Source: a virus
IMG/VR virus record: IMGVR_UViG_3300017917_003083
Span: 1 to 32,002 of that record
DNA length: 32,002 bases
Direction: 5' to 3' (one strand)
Under the pieces are notes generated by a model, which saw only the letters and a program-made list of their open reading frames with translations, was not told where the DNA came from and did no database searches. The stretch's first letter is position 1; each line of letters starts with the position of its first letter. The position numbers were made by a program, and so were the translations under genes. Positions 1 through 8,634 of the stretch are shown piece by piece.

Positions 1-2049
1 CAATTTACTGGTTCATTACAAGTAAGTGGCTCAAATCACTATGTTTTAGGAAATGTTGGTGTAGGTACCTCATCACCAGGATATAGATTACATATTTCAG
101 GTGTTTTTTCCACTAACCCAGGAGCTTATGTTTATGGAACAACATATGGATTAGTAGGAATTGATAGAGGATCATCCGCATCATCAGCTGGTATAAATTA
201 TTATACTACTGGTTCTCAAAGATGGTTTACTGGAATTTATGAAAATACTAATAATTTTGGATTTTATAATGTTGGATTAAACAGTTTTCCAGTTGTTATA
301 CAATATACTGATGGTAATGTTGGTATAGGTACTACATCCCCATCAGCTAAATTAGATGTAAGAGCAGGATCAAGTTATCCTTTAATTTTAGACTCAACCC
401 AACAATATCTTTTAGGTTTATATAGTAGTGGAACTGCTGAATGGTGGCTCGCTGTTAATGGAGGTGATTTAAAAATCCATGAAAATGGAGTTGGAGATCA
501 GGTTATTATTAAAGCTGGTGGTAATGTTGGTATAGGCACTACATCTCCATCTAATAAATTAGAAGTTGATGGAGGTTTATCTGCTGTTGCCTTAAGAGTA
601 AGTACAACAAATACAGGAGCTGGTGTAGCCTCATTAATACTAGCCAATAGTTCAAAATCAGCCTTTAATGATGGTGTAAAAATAGCTCATGGAGGTGGTT
701 ATACTAATATAACTGATTTAAACAATACTAATGTAATGACATGGGATATGTCTAATACCCGTGTTGGTATAGGTACTACAACACCAGCGGGTACTTTAGA
801 TGTTGTTGGTAATATATCATATGTTGGTAATACAAATAACTCAACATTTGTAGTAAGAAATAATGGTTCTTATACTGGTGGAGGAGGAAGTGGAGCAACA
901 TTAAATGTATCATATGGTGGACAAAATATAGCTACTATAACTAATACTGGTACAGGACAAAGAGATGGTATTTTTACTTTACGTGATGAAGGTGTGACTA
1001 AAGTATTAATAGCAGCTAATAATTCAAGAGGAGGAGATACATATTTTAATGGTGGAGGTAATGTTGGTATAGGTACTACAAGTCCTAAATCAATCTTTGA
1101 TGTATCTAGTGTTACACCTACTGTATCAATAGTTTCTAATTTAAATTCAGAAGCTACAACTGATAATCAAACATTAGCAGCTATAACTTTTTATAAACAT
1201 TATGGTATAGCTAATGGAGCTGGGATAAGAATGCTACAAGCAGGTGGGGTTAATAACTATGCTCAAGCTCATTTAACCTTTTTAACAACAAATGATGGTA
1301 ATCCTTACACAGCTACTTTATATGAAAGAATGCGTGTAACTAGTGATGGTAATGTTGGTATAGGTACTTCATCCCCATCCCAAAAATTCGAAGTAGTAGG
1401 AGGCGAAATTAAAGCAGGTAGAGTTGATTCATCTGCTGAAGGTGGACAAGTAAGTTTTGCTAGAGCATCTGATAATGCTACAGGTTATTATATTGATGTT
1501 TATGGAAGTACTTCAACACCTCAACTTCGTTTTATTGATGTTAGTAATGCCTCTGTAAGAATGACTATTGATGGTAGTGGTAAAATAGGTATTAATAATA
1601 CATCTCCAAATAACTTTGTTGATATATATGATACAACTTATAACTCTAACACAGTAGGAGTATTAGCAGCTAGAACTCGAGGAGGTGGTACTTTTATTAC
1701 AGGTAGAACAGTAACAGCTGAAACATCAAATCAGACACTAACAATAGCTACAATGAGTTCATCAGGTCCTAACGAAAGAATATTTATTAAAGTTCAAGTA
1801 GTAAACGTATCAGCAGTAAGTAACTATGGAAATGTTCATGTTGGATATGCTTTATGGATTGGAGGAGGTAGTAGCACAGTTACAACAATGACTCTAGATT
1901 CAGGTAATTCTAATATAAACAATACTAATGTAGGTACCTTAAGTTGGAGTGGAAACAATCTACAGTACACTACTAATAGAGCTGGTAACTATGAATTAAA
2001 TAGTATCACTATTTGGGCATCAGCTAGAGATACTGGAGTAGTAAGTTAA
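1..2049 (+). CDS. Tail fibre protein, 5'-truncated by the window edge
   Basis: The frame is open from base 1 to the TAA at 2047-2049, so 682 codons are visible and the true start lies upstream. The ATG at 736 is internal. The protein is rich in Gly, Ser, Thr and Asn and carries seven spaced copies of a GNVGIGTTSP-type motif (near bases 49, 316, 520, 760, 1057, 1348 and 1582), each usually followed by a short K-L-x-V strand. This motif is common in the shafts of phage tail fibres and in S74-type fibres. No S74 chaperone is present at this C-terminus, whose last 110 residues form a non-repetitive beta-rich domain beginning around TLTIATMSSS. The next gene is another fibre 33 bases downstream, so this is part of a fibre cluster. 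The family assignment is firm. Whether it is a long-fibre or short-fibre subunit, and what it binds, cannot be told. Confidence 0.8.
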   Translation, partial: QFTGSLQVSGSNHYVLGNVGVGTSSPGYRLHISGVFSTNPGAYVYGTTYGLVGIDRGSSASSAGINYYTTGSQRWFTGIYENTNNFGFYNVGLNSFPVVIQYTDGNVGIGTTSPSAKLDVRAGSSYPLILDSTQQYLLGLYSSGTAEWWLAVNGGDLKIHENGVGDQVIIKAGGNVGIGTTSPSNKLEVDGGLSAVALRVSTTNTGAGVASLILANSSKSAFNDGVKIAHGGGYTNITDLNNTNVMTWDMSNTRVGIGTTTPAGTLDVVGNISYVGNTNNSTFVVRNNGSYTGGGGSGATLNVSYGGQNIATITNTGTGQRDGIFTLRDEGVTKVLIAANNSRGGDTYFNGGGNVGIGTTSPKSIFDVSSVTPTVSIVSNLNSEATTDNQTLAAITFYKHYGIANGAGIRMLQAGGVNNYAQAHLTFLTTNDGNPYTATLYERMRVTSDGNVGIGTSSPSQKFEVVGGEIKAGRVDSSAEGGQVSFARASDNATGYYIDVYGSTSTPQLRFIDVSNASVRMTIDGSGKIGINNTSPNNFVDIYDTTYNSNTVGVLAARTRGGGTFITGRTVTAETSNQTLTIATMSSSGPNERIFIKVQVVNVSAVSNYGNVHVGYALWIGGGSSTVTTMTLDSGNSNINNTNVGTLSWSGNNLQYTTNRAGNYELNSITIWASARDTGVVS
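49..1626 (+). repeat. Seven GNVGIGTTSP-type protein repeats
   Basis: Seven copies of a motif close to NVGIGTTSPSxKLxV are spaced about 200-290 bases apart in the truncated fibre gene. The last copy (KIGINNTSP) is the most degenerate. Each probably marks the end of a beta-structured shaft module in a trimeric fibre. The repeat is clear at protein level and weak at DNA level. Confidence 0.75.
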
Positions 2050-2054
2050 AATAA

Positions 2055-2064
2055 AATATTTATA
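2055..2064 (+). promoter_or_regulatory. Candidate -7 box before the large fibre gene
   Basis: AATATTTATA ends 18 bases before the ATG at 2083 and shares the ATATTTATA core found before most structural genes here. No TTTG sits at the usual distance (CTGG at 2033 is nearest), so this is weaker than the two-part sites. Confidence 0.35.
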
Positions 2065-2082
2065 CAAAATAAGTCATAAAAG

Positions 2083-5000
2083 ATGTTAATACATAACGCA
2101 AACGTAACTGGTTCAATGTATTTGAATGGTGTAGACATGAGTACACTAACAGGCTCAATGTCAACTGAGATATTTAACCAGTTTTCTTCTTCAATAAATG
2201 AATTTACAAGTAGTACAGATACTCGTTTAGACAATTTAGAATCATTTAGTTCTAGTTTAGATGCTACTTTCGCCACAGATACTCAATTAACATCTTTGAG
2301 TAGTTCTGTAGCGGGAAGATTAACAACAGATGAATCAAATATTTCATCTTTAAATTCTAAAACTGGAAGTTACGCTACTACAGGTTCAAATACCTTTACA
2401 GGTACTCAATATGTAAATAATACTACTAACGCTGATGGATTTACATCCACAGCTGCTTTATACACAGACGGTGGTTTAAGAGTAAGTAAAGACGCTTATG
2501 TGAGTGGTTCTATGTATGTTAATAACTTAACAGTATATGGAACTCAATCTGTAAACTATATTACTTCATCTCAAGTATTGATAGGAGGAAACCAAATAAT
2601 ATTAAATACAGATTCACCAGCAGTTAGATTTGCGGGTATTAGTGTTTATGATAGTGGTTCAAATCAAGGAGTAACAGGATCTTTATTCTGGGATTCTCAA
2701 AATAATAGATGGGTGTATGCTAACCCATCAGGTTCAACTTATGATGGTGGTATGATAATTTCTGGCCCTAGAAATACTAGTGGTTTAGGAAATGAAGCGG
2801 GAATGACTAGTAATAGACTAGTAAAAGGACAAGGTGGTGATCACATTACTTCATCTTTAATTACAGATGATGGTACAGCTTTAAGAGTACCTTATACAGT
2901 TGAAGTAACAGGATCAGTAAATGCAACATCATTAACTGGTTCTTTAGATGGCTCTAATTTAACAAACAGTTCAGTATCAAACACTAAACTGGCTAATTCT
3001 TCAGTCACAGTAACTGCTGGAAGCGGTTTAACAGGTGGAGGAAGCGTTGCTTTAGGGTCTTCTATAACGTTAACTAACGCGGCACCTGACCAAACTGTAA
3101 CATTAACTAATGGTGGTAATATTACTGTAACAGGTACTTATCCTAACTTTACCTTAACAAACGGAATTACAAACAATAACCAACTCGTTAACGGAGCTGG
3201 TTATATAACTGGTATTAATAGTAGTGATGTGACTACTGCTTTAGGTTATACACCTGTTCCAACAACAAGAACTTTAACTATTAATGGTGTAACTTATGAT
3301 TTAAGTGCTGATAGAACTTGGAGTATAGCAGCTGGTGTAACTAGTTTTAATACTAGAACAGGAGCTGTAACATTACAAGCCTCAGATATTAGTGGTTTAG
3401 GTGCTGGTATAGTGAGTGGTTCAAGTCAAATTAGTGGTTTAACTACTTCTAACTTAAGTGCTACTGCTAATATAGCAAATTCTCAATTAGCGAATTCTTC
3501 TGTCACAGTAACCGCTGGAACTGGATTAAGTGGTGGTGGATCTGTATCATTAGGAGGATCTATAACTTTATCTAATGCTGGCATAATATCAGCTACAGCA
3601 GGTACTGGTATTAGTGTTAGTACCTTATCAGGAAATGTTACTATATCAAACACTGGTTTACTTTCAGGCGCTGCTGGTACTGGTATAAGTGTTAGTACTT
3701 TAAATCAACAACTAACAATTACTAACACTGGATTATTATCAGGAGCAGCTGGTACAGGTATTAGTGTAAGTACTCTCAATCAACAGTTAACAATTACTAA
3801 TACAGGATTGTTATCTGGTGCCGCAGGTACTGGTATAAGTGTTAGTACTCTTAACCAACAATTAACAATCACTAATACTGGTTTATTAAGTGCTGCCGCG
3901 GGTACAGGCATAAGTGTTAGTACTTTAAATCAACAAGCTACAATTACAAATACTGGTGTAACTTCACTTACAGCTGGATCTGGTATCAGTTTAAGTGCTA
4001 GTACGGGTGGTATTACAGTTACAAATACAATAACAAATAATAACCAATTAACTAATGGTGCTGGTTATATTACTGGTTTATCTTTTGATGGGCTAAGTAG
4101 TAAAACAGGTGGTACAGGTACTTATCAAACTTCAGGTGACTTTAGAGCTCCTATATTTTATGATTCAAATGATACAACATATTATTTAGATGCTAGTAGT
4201 AGAAGTCAATTAGTTCAATTAGAAGTTTCAAGAGGTGGACCTTATGCTAGTTATAGAGATGCTGACTTAGTTGTTGGTACTGGTACTTCTGATAGAAGAG
4301 GATATGGAGCTACTGGTGGATCTAGTATAATGCTTAGATCTTCAGCTAAATCAACTATTACAGCTCTTGATGAAAGCCAAAATCTTGGTCAGATAGCCTA
4401 TGAAAACCTAGTTTGGACTATAGGAGAAGATATTGGATGGGGAGCCCAAACAATAATATTCCCAGGCAGCGCTCGATCTAGCACAGATATGAGAGCTCCT
4501 ATTTTCTATGATTCTGACAATACAGCTTACTATCTAAACCCAGCTGGGCAAAATATTGTTAATCAATTAACAGTTGGTTCAACAACAGGTACAGATGTTA
4601 GTTTAGGTGTTAATGGTAATGTTCATATAACAGGTGCTAATTATCTTTATCAAGGAGGTTCAATTGGTAGTTCTGGAGGATGGGGTACTAGAGAATATGC
4701 TAGTGGAGGAACAAAATATATAAACGCAGCATCATTTTATTTTGATAATACAGGATATGGAGGTAGCTGGTATTTTCAAGTTACTAGTGGAGGTAGTGCT
4801 CAAAGTAATATTGATATGAGAGCTCCTATATTTTATGATCAAAACAACACAGGATATTATGTAGACCCAGCAGGTACTTCTTATAATAATCGCGTAGATG
4901 TTAATACTCATTACAACTACGGCTGGTATAGAAATTTTACTAATAACACAGGTTTATATAATGAAAATACAACTCAACATTTATCTTCAGCAACTAATGG

Positions 5001-7872
5001 ATACTGGGATGTATCAAGTACAACAAATGCCTCTTCAGGTGTAGTTGGTATTAGATTATATGCTGGTGGTCATGTTAACACATTAAGAGGATATTTTTAT
5101 TCTGATGGAAGTGGTGTTGGTCTTTTAAACAATCAAGGTGGATGGTCTGTACTAGCATATCAAGGTAGTAGTTACGGAGGTGAATTAAGAGGAGCATGGA
5201 CAGGAACTGGTGATTTAAGAGCTCCAATATTCTATGATTCAAATAACACAGGATATTATTTAGATCCTAGTACAACAGGTACATCATTATATGTAGCTGG
5301 ATTATTATCTACTACAAAATCATCAGGAACATATTTTTCAGCTAATGGAGCTGGAGATGATACATTTGGATTTAATCCTTCATATGGAACTTATATAGGA
5401 GGTGCTCAAGCAAATAGTAGATACCTTTACTCAGGAAATTCATCATATAGTGGCCCTGTATGGTATAATGGTAGCAGCATTCAAACTATTTGGCATACAG
5501 GTAATGCTTCAAGAGCAGGTAATAGTAATCTAATGTATTATCAAAGTTTTACACTTGATGCTAATACAATGGATAGTAATGCTACAGGCTTTACTTATTC
5601 TGTTAATGCTCCATTCACAGGTCCTATAGTAAGAATTAGCGCGGGTGGATCATATGATTTATGGTTAGGAGGAAATTATGGTGGAAGTGGTACTGAATTT
5701 TATCTAAGAACTAGAAATGGTGATAATGCTACTTTTAATCCTTGGAGAAGAATATGGACTAATGCTGATAGTACAATATCGGCTGGTGGTGATTTTAGAG
5801 CTCCTATTTTCTATGATTCAAATAACACAGCATATTATTTAGACCCAGCTAGTACATCAGTATTAAATGCTATTAGATTTGGTACATCTACAAATAATGC
5901 TACTTTATCTGGAAATGGAGACTGGGGAGTTAGATTTAATAATGACGCAGGTTGGATTCAACTTGGACCCGCTAATACAGGATGGGCGCATATTTACTCA
6001 AATCTTAACTTTTACATGAATACCCACCTTTGGGTAAGTGGTGGATATAAAGTGACTGCTTGGGACTTTAATAATGGAAGTGGTGCTTTATATGCTAGTA
6101 TATTTTATGATGCTAATGATACAGGATATTATCTAGATCCAAATAGTACATCAGATTCAGCTTTAAGAATTAGAGGTGGTGCGTTACATGGTCCTAATGT
6201 GACTTGGGGTAAATACCTTTTAGTTGGAGGTGATGGTAGACAAAATAGAACTAATGATACTGATGTAGCTTCTGTTTGTACTACAAATGGTAATTTACAT
6301 CTAGATGCTGCTAGTGGATATCAAACATATATTAACTGGTATGATGGAAGTGAATTTATATTTGGAGCAGGAGATAGTGGTACAGAAATAATGCATGGTT
6401 ATAACAACTATGTTATTGCTAATGGCTCATTTAGAGCTCCTATCTTTTATGACTCAAATAATACAGGATATTATATAGACCCAGCTAGTACATCTAATTT
6501 ATATGCTTTTCAAAGTGGATATTTTTATGTGAACGGGAATGGTTATTCAACAGCAAATGCTGATCAATGGCCTTATATATATTGGTTAAGGGATACCGGT
6601 GCTGGATGGGATGAAGGATTAATTAAAGCTAGCTCTTCAAGAGGATTTTTTAGCAAAGCAGGTTTTGGTATTCATATGGATTCTAGTAAATCATTCCATG
6701 TATTTTCTTCAGGATGGACAGCTAACTTTGGTGTTGAACATGGTGGTACAGCCATAGCTGCTGGTTCATTTAGAGCGCCTATTTTTTATGATAATAATGA
6801 CACTAGTTATTATGTTAACCCAAATAGCACCACAAATTTGTATAAATTAGTGGCTACTAATGGAATAACAGGAGGTTCTAGTAGCCATACTATAGGATCT
6901 AATTTAGGAGCTACAGCTATTACTTGGAATAATTCTCAGTTAGAATTAGTATGTACTGATGCTGGAAATGTTGGACTATCTTTCCATAGAGCAGGGTATA
7001 CAGCTACTTCTTTCTATCACACAGGAGGATCTACTTTGTATACTCCTGGACTTATAGAAGCAGGAGGTGATTTAAGAGCTCCTATATTCTACGATTCAAA
7101 TAATACAGGATATTATTTAGATCCAAATAGTACATCTAGACTTAATGTTAGTATAACTAATACAAGTTATTTTGGAACAGACACAAACAAAGGATATGCT
7201 CAAGGATTTAATACATATTCAACTTCTTTACATAAAATAGGTTATATATCTTTTGACTGGGATGCTAATTATAATACTTATTCTAACCATGGGATAGCTT
7301 CCACCAACTCAGATGGTAACTTTAGTGATAATATGTCTATCAATTCATATAATGATATTACATTAAGACTTGATAGTAATGCTAATAATAGTACTTCTTA
7401 TGTTAGATATATGAATGATACTACTGGAGCTAATCAGTTTGCTTATATAGGTTATAATGGTAGTGCTTATGAAGCTTACTTCACAGGTACTGTATATGCA
7501 ACTGGAGATGTTATAGCATATTATTCTGATGCTAGGCTTAAAAAAGACATTATAAAGATTGATTCTGCTTTAGATAAATTATCTAAGATTAATGGTTACT
7601 ATTATAAACCAAATGAAATAGCTCTTAGTCAACAAAACGGTGAAAAAGATGAAAGAAAAATTGGTGTAATAGCACAGGAAATACAAGAAGTATTCCCTGA
7701 AGTAGTAGAATTTGCTCCGTTTGACAGAGATGAATTTGGAAACTCAAAATCAGGTGAGGATTACCTCACAGTAAAATATGAGCGTTTAGTACCTGTATTA
7801 ATAGCTGCTATCAAAGAACAACAAGTACAAATTGATGAATTAAAATCTATTATAAATGGCCTTACCAAGTAG
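2083..7872 (+). CDS. Large tail fibre with C-terminal S74 self-cleaving chaperone
   Basis: This 1929-residue protein has a Ser/Thr-rich N-terminal region with predicted short coiled-coil stretches (about 25-110), then Gly/Thr/Asn-rich modules. Five tandem 25-residue repeats lie at 501-625 and nine copies of an RAPIFYDSNNTGYYLDP-like motif lie between about 686 and 1685. The last 115 residues form a Peptidase_S74 intramolecular chaperone (endosialidase type). The SDARLKKD motif supplies Ser1815 and Lys1820, the Ser/Lys dyad spaced five residues apart as in the known autoproteases. It is followed by KIGVIAQEIQEVFPEVV and a C-terminal coiled coil. In this family the chaperone trimerises the fibre and then cuts itself off just before the Ser. 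The ATG at 2083 follows an A-rich leader without Shine-Dalgarno. The gene overlaps the next one by 17 bases. Role as a host-contact fibre is inferred; the S74 call is strong. Confidence 0.9.
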   Translation: MLIHNANVTGSMYLNGVDMSTLTGSMSTEIFNQFSSSINEFTSSTDTRLDNLESFSSSLDATFATDTQLTSLSSSVAGRLTTDESNISSLNSKTGSYATTGSNTFTGTQYVNNTTNADGFTSTAALYTDGGLRVSKDAYVSGSMYVNNLTVYGTQSVNYITSSQVLIGGNQIILNTDSPAVRFAGISVYDSGSNQGVTGSLFWDSQNNRWVYANPSGSTYDGGMIISGPRNTSGLGNEAGMTSNRLVKGQGGDHITSSLITDDGTALRVPYTVEVTGSVNATSLTGSLDGSNLTNSSVSNTKLANSSVTVTAGSGLTGGGSVALGSSITLTNAAPDQTVTLTNGGNITVTGTYPNFTLTNGITNNNQLVNGAGYITGINSSDVTTALGYTPVPTTRTLTINGVTYDLSADRTWSIAAGVTSFNTRTGAVTLQASDISGLGAGIVSGSSQISGLTTSNLSATANIANSQLANSSVTVTAGTGLSGGGSVSLGGSITLSNAGIISATAGTGISVSTLSGNVTISNTGLLSGAAGTGISVSTLNQQLTITNTGLLSGAAGTGISVSTLNQQLTITNTGLLSGAAGTGISVSTLNQQLTITNTGLLSAAAGTGISVSTLNQQATITNTGVTSLTAGSGISLSASTGGITVTNTITNNNQLTNGAGYITGLSFDGLSSKTGGTGTYQTSGDFRAPIFYDSNDTTYYLDASSRSQLVQLEVSRGGPYASYRDADLVVGTGTSDRRGYGATGGSSIMLRSSAKSTITALDESQNLGQIAYENLVWTIGEDIGWGAQTIIFPGSARSSTDMRAPIFYDSDNTAYYLNPAGQNIVNQLTVGSTTGTDVSLGVNGNVHITGANYLYQGGSIGSSGGWGTREYASGGTKYINAASFYFDNTGYGGSWYFQVTSGGSAQSNIDMRAPIFYDQNNTGYYVDPAGTSYNNRVDVNTHYNYGWYRNFTNNTGLYNENTTQHLSSATNGYWDVSSTTNASSGVVGIRLYAGGHVNTLRGYFYSDGSGVGLLNNQGGWSVLAYQGSSYGGELRGAWTGTGDLRAPIFYDSNNTGYYLDPSTTGTSLYVAGLLSTTKSSGTYFSANGAGDDTFGFNPSYGTYIGGAQANSRYLYSGNSSYSGPVWYNGSSIQTIWHTGNASRAGNSNLMYYQSFTLDANTMDSNATGFTYSVNAPFTGPIVRISAGGSYDLWLGGNYGGSGTEFYLRTRNGDNATFNPWRRIWTNADSTISAGGDFRAPIFYDSNNTAYYLDPASTSVLNAIRFGTSTNNATLSGNGDWGVRFNNDAGWIQLGPANTGWAHIYSNLNFYMNTHLWVSGGYKVTAWDFNNGSGALYASIFYDANDTGYYLDPNSTSDSALRIRGGALHGPNVTWGKYLLVGGDGRQNRTNDTDVASVCTTNGNLHLDAASGYQTYINWYDGSEFIFGAGDSGTEIMHGYNNYVIANGSFRAPIFYDSNNTGYYIDPASTSNLYAFQSGYFYVNGNGYSTANADQWPYIYWLRDTGAGWDEGLIKASSSRGFFSKAGFGIHMDSSKSFHVFSSGWTANFGVEHGGTAIAAGSFRAPIFYDNNDTSYYVNPNSTTNLYKLVATNGITGGSSSHTIGSNLGATAITWNNSQLELVCTDAGNVGLSFHRAGYTATSFYHTGGSTLYTPGLIEAGGDLRAPIFYDSNNTGYYLDPNSTSRLNVSITNTSYFGTDTNKGYAQGFNTYSTSLHKIGYISFDWDANYNTYSNHGIASTNSDGNFSDNMSINSYNDITLRLDSNANNSTSYVRYMNDTTGANQFAYIGYNGSAYEAYFTGTVYATGDVIAYYSDARLKKDIIKIDSALDKLSKINGYYYKPNEIALSQQNGEKDERKIGVIAQEIQEVFPEVVEFAPFDRDEFGNSKSGEDYLTVKYERLVPVLIAAIKEQQVQIDELKSIINGLTK
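3583..3957 (+). repeat. Five tandem 75-base repeats in the fibre gene
   Basis: Five units of 25 residues, consensus LLSGAAGTGISVSTLNQQ plus LTITNTG, start at 3583, 3658, 3733, 3808 and 3883. Units 2-4 encode identical residues but differ at many third positions. A diverged sixth unit (VTSLTAGSGISLS) follows. Confidence 0.9.
4138..7137 (+). repeat. Nine dispersed RAPIFYD...YYLDP motifs in the fibre gene
   Basis: Copies begin near bases 4138, 4486, 4813, 5212, 5794, 6088, 6427, 6766 and 7066, separated by about 290-580 bases of unrelated sequence. Typical form is RAPIFYDSNNTGYYLDP followed by a Ser/Thr-rich linker. Copy 6 is degenerate (YASIFYDANDTGYYLDP). The motif is common in tail fibres of marine and freshwater phages and probably marks module boundaries in the shaft. 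Confidence 0.85.
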
Positions 7873-8335
7873 TGGACAATTAAGTATAAATCAAATTAGA
7901 AATGAAATAGGTACTAGTAATGGCAGTTTAAGGTACCTTAGCTCATTAGCTGGATTTTCAACACCAGATGCTATAAGTGACTTTTATGGTTATTCAAATG
8001 TTGTAACTTTATATATGGACTATTCTCTACCTTCTTATGCTACTTGTTATAATTACTATATATTTGGAGCTAATGTTTCAAATTTTACCAATGTTAGCAC
8101 TGATGTACAAGTAACAATATATTGGTATGGAGATTTAGGTGGATATATGTATGGTACCGTTGTAATATATGCTGGAACCTCTTGTAACACAGTTAATATA
8201 TACTCAGGAGGAGGTGTAAACTGTTGGGGAGAAAACTTTAGTTATGCCTTTATTCCAGCGACTGGTATATATCCATCATCTTATGGTAATCAAACATATC
8301 AACCAGGTAATCAATTAACTTATTATCCTTGTTAA
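7856..8335 (+). CDS. Small virion-associated protein with a cysteine-containing C-terminal domain
   Basis: This is a 159-residue protein. Residues 1-48 (ALPSSGQLSINQIRNEIG ... LAGFSTPDAISDFYGY) match an N-terminal module seen in phage structural proteins and fibres. Residues 49-159 form a beta-rich, aromatic-rich domain with four cysteines in the contexts TCYNYY, SCNT, NCWGE and a terminal YPC, which could make two disulfides. The same domain, with the same four cysteines, ends the 1074-residue repeat protein at 22182-25406. The ATG at 7856 lies inside the end of the large fibre gene (17-base overlap, different frame), so the two are probably co-transcribed. A fibre-tip or adhesin role is inferred from position and domain sharing only. 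Confidence 0.75.
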   Translation: MALPSSGQLSINQIRNEIGTSNGSLRYLSSLAGFSTPDAISDFYGYSNVVTLYMDYSLPSYATCYNYYIFGANVSNFTNVSTDVQVTIYWYGDLGGYMYGTVVIYAGTSCNTVNIYSGGGVNCWGENFSYAFIPATGIYPSSYGNQTYQPGNQLTYYPC

Positions 8336-8354
8336 AACAAATTTGGTTGTTTTT
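8334..8354 (+). terminator. Weak AT-rich terminator-like hairpin
   Basis: AAAACAA (8334-8340) pairs with TTGTTTT (8347-8353) around an ATTTGG loop, right after the stop of the small cysteine protein. The stem is only seven mostly A/T pairs, so termination would be weak. The loop also holds the TTTG of the promoter downstream. Confidence 0.35.
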
Positions 8355-8373
8355 CAAACTTATTGTATATTTA
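8342..8373 (+). promoter_or_regulatory. Bacteroidota-type promoter (TTTG-N20-TATATTTA)
   Basis: TTTG at 8342-8345, exactly 20 bases, then TATATTTA at 8366-8373, with the next ATG at 8401. Spacing and sequences match the -33/-7 pattern of the Bacteroidota housekeeping sigma factor. The stretch from the -7 box on, TATATTTATATATATAAAAT, is identical over 20 bases to the one before the gp26-like gene. Confidence 0.6.
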
Positions 8374-8400
8374 TATATATAAAATAAAAAAATACATATT

Positions 8401-8631
8401 ATGACTTTAGTTATTATCTTAGTAATCGCTGCTGTTGTAACAGCGTTTATTATCAACAGTAAGAAAAAAGAAAAATCAATTTCTCATGTTGAAGACTTAG
8501 CCCCTGAATCAACACCAGCTCCAACAGTTATGGCTGAAGTTGCTAAAAGTGAAGCTGCTAAGAAAAAAACAGCTGCTAAAAAACCAGTAGCAAAAACAAG
8601 CGCAAAAAAAGTAGTTAAAAAATCAAAATAA
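8401..8631 (+). CDS. Small single-pass membrane protein with Lys/Ala-rich histone-like tail
   Basis: This 76-residue protein begins with one hydrophobic helix (residues 2-18, LVIILVIAAVVTAFII) followed by NSKKKEKS, a positive flank that predicts a cytoplasmic C-terminus. An acidic and Pro-rich linker leads to a tail (about 52-76) of AAKKKTAAKKPVAKTSAK type, like the C-terminal tails of histone H1 or bacterial HU/H1-like proteins. It has its own promoter and is followed after three bases by the next gene. No known lysis protein signature was recognised. It could tether DNA or another polyanion to the membrane, but that is speculation; function unknown. Confidence 0.65.
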   Translation: MTLVIILVIAAVVTAFIINSKKKEKSISHVEDLAPESTPAPTVMAEVAKSEAAKKKTAAKKPVAKTSAKKVVKKSK

Positions 8632-8634
8632 TAT

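Noticed and set aside
736-2049. Separate fibre gene starting at the ATG at 736
   Set aside because: The same frame is open to base 1 with the same repeat motif (GNVGIGTTSP) upstream, so the ATG is internal to a truncated gene.
7856-8335. Variable-region target of a diversity-generating retroelement
   Set aside because: The C-terminal domain is shared with another protein, but no reverse transcriptase, template repeat or adenine-directed differences were seen. The polymerase at 25723 is a family A DNA polymerase, not a reverse transcriptase.
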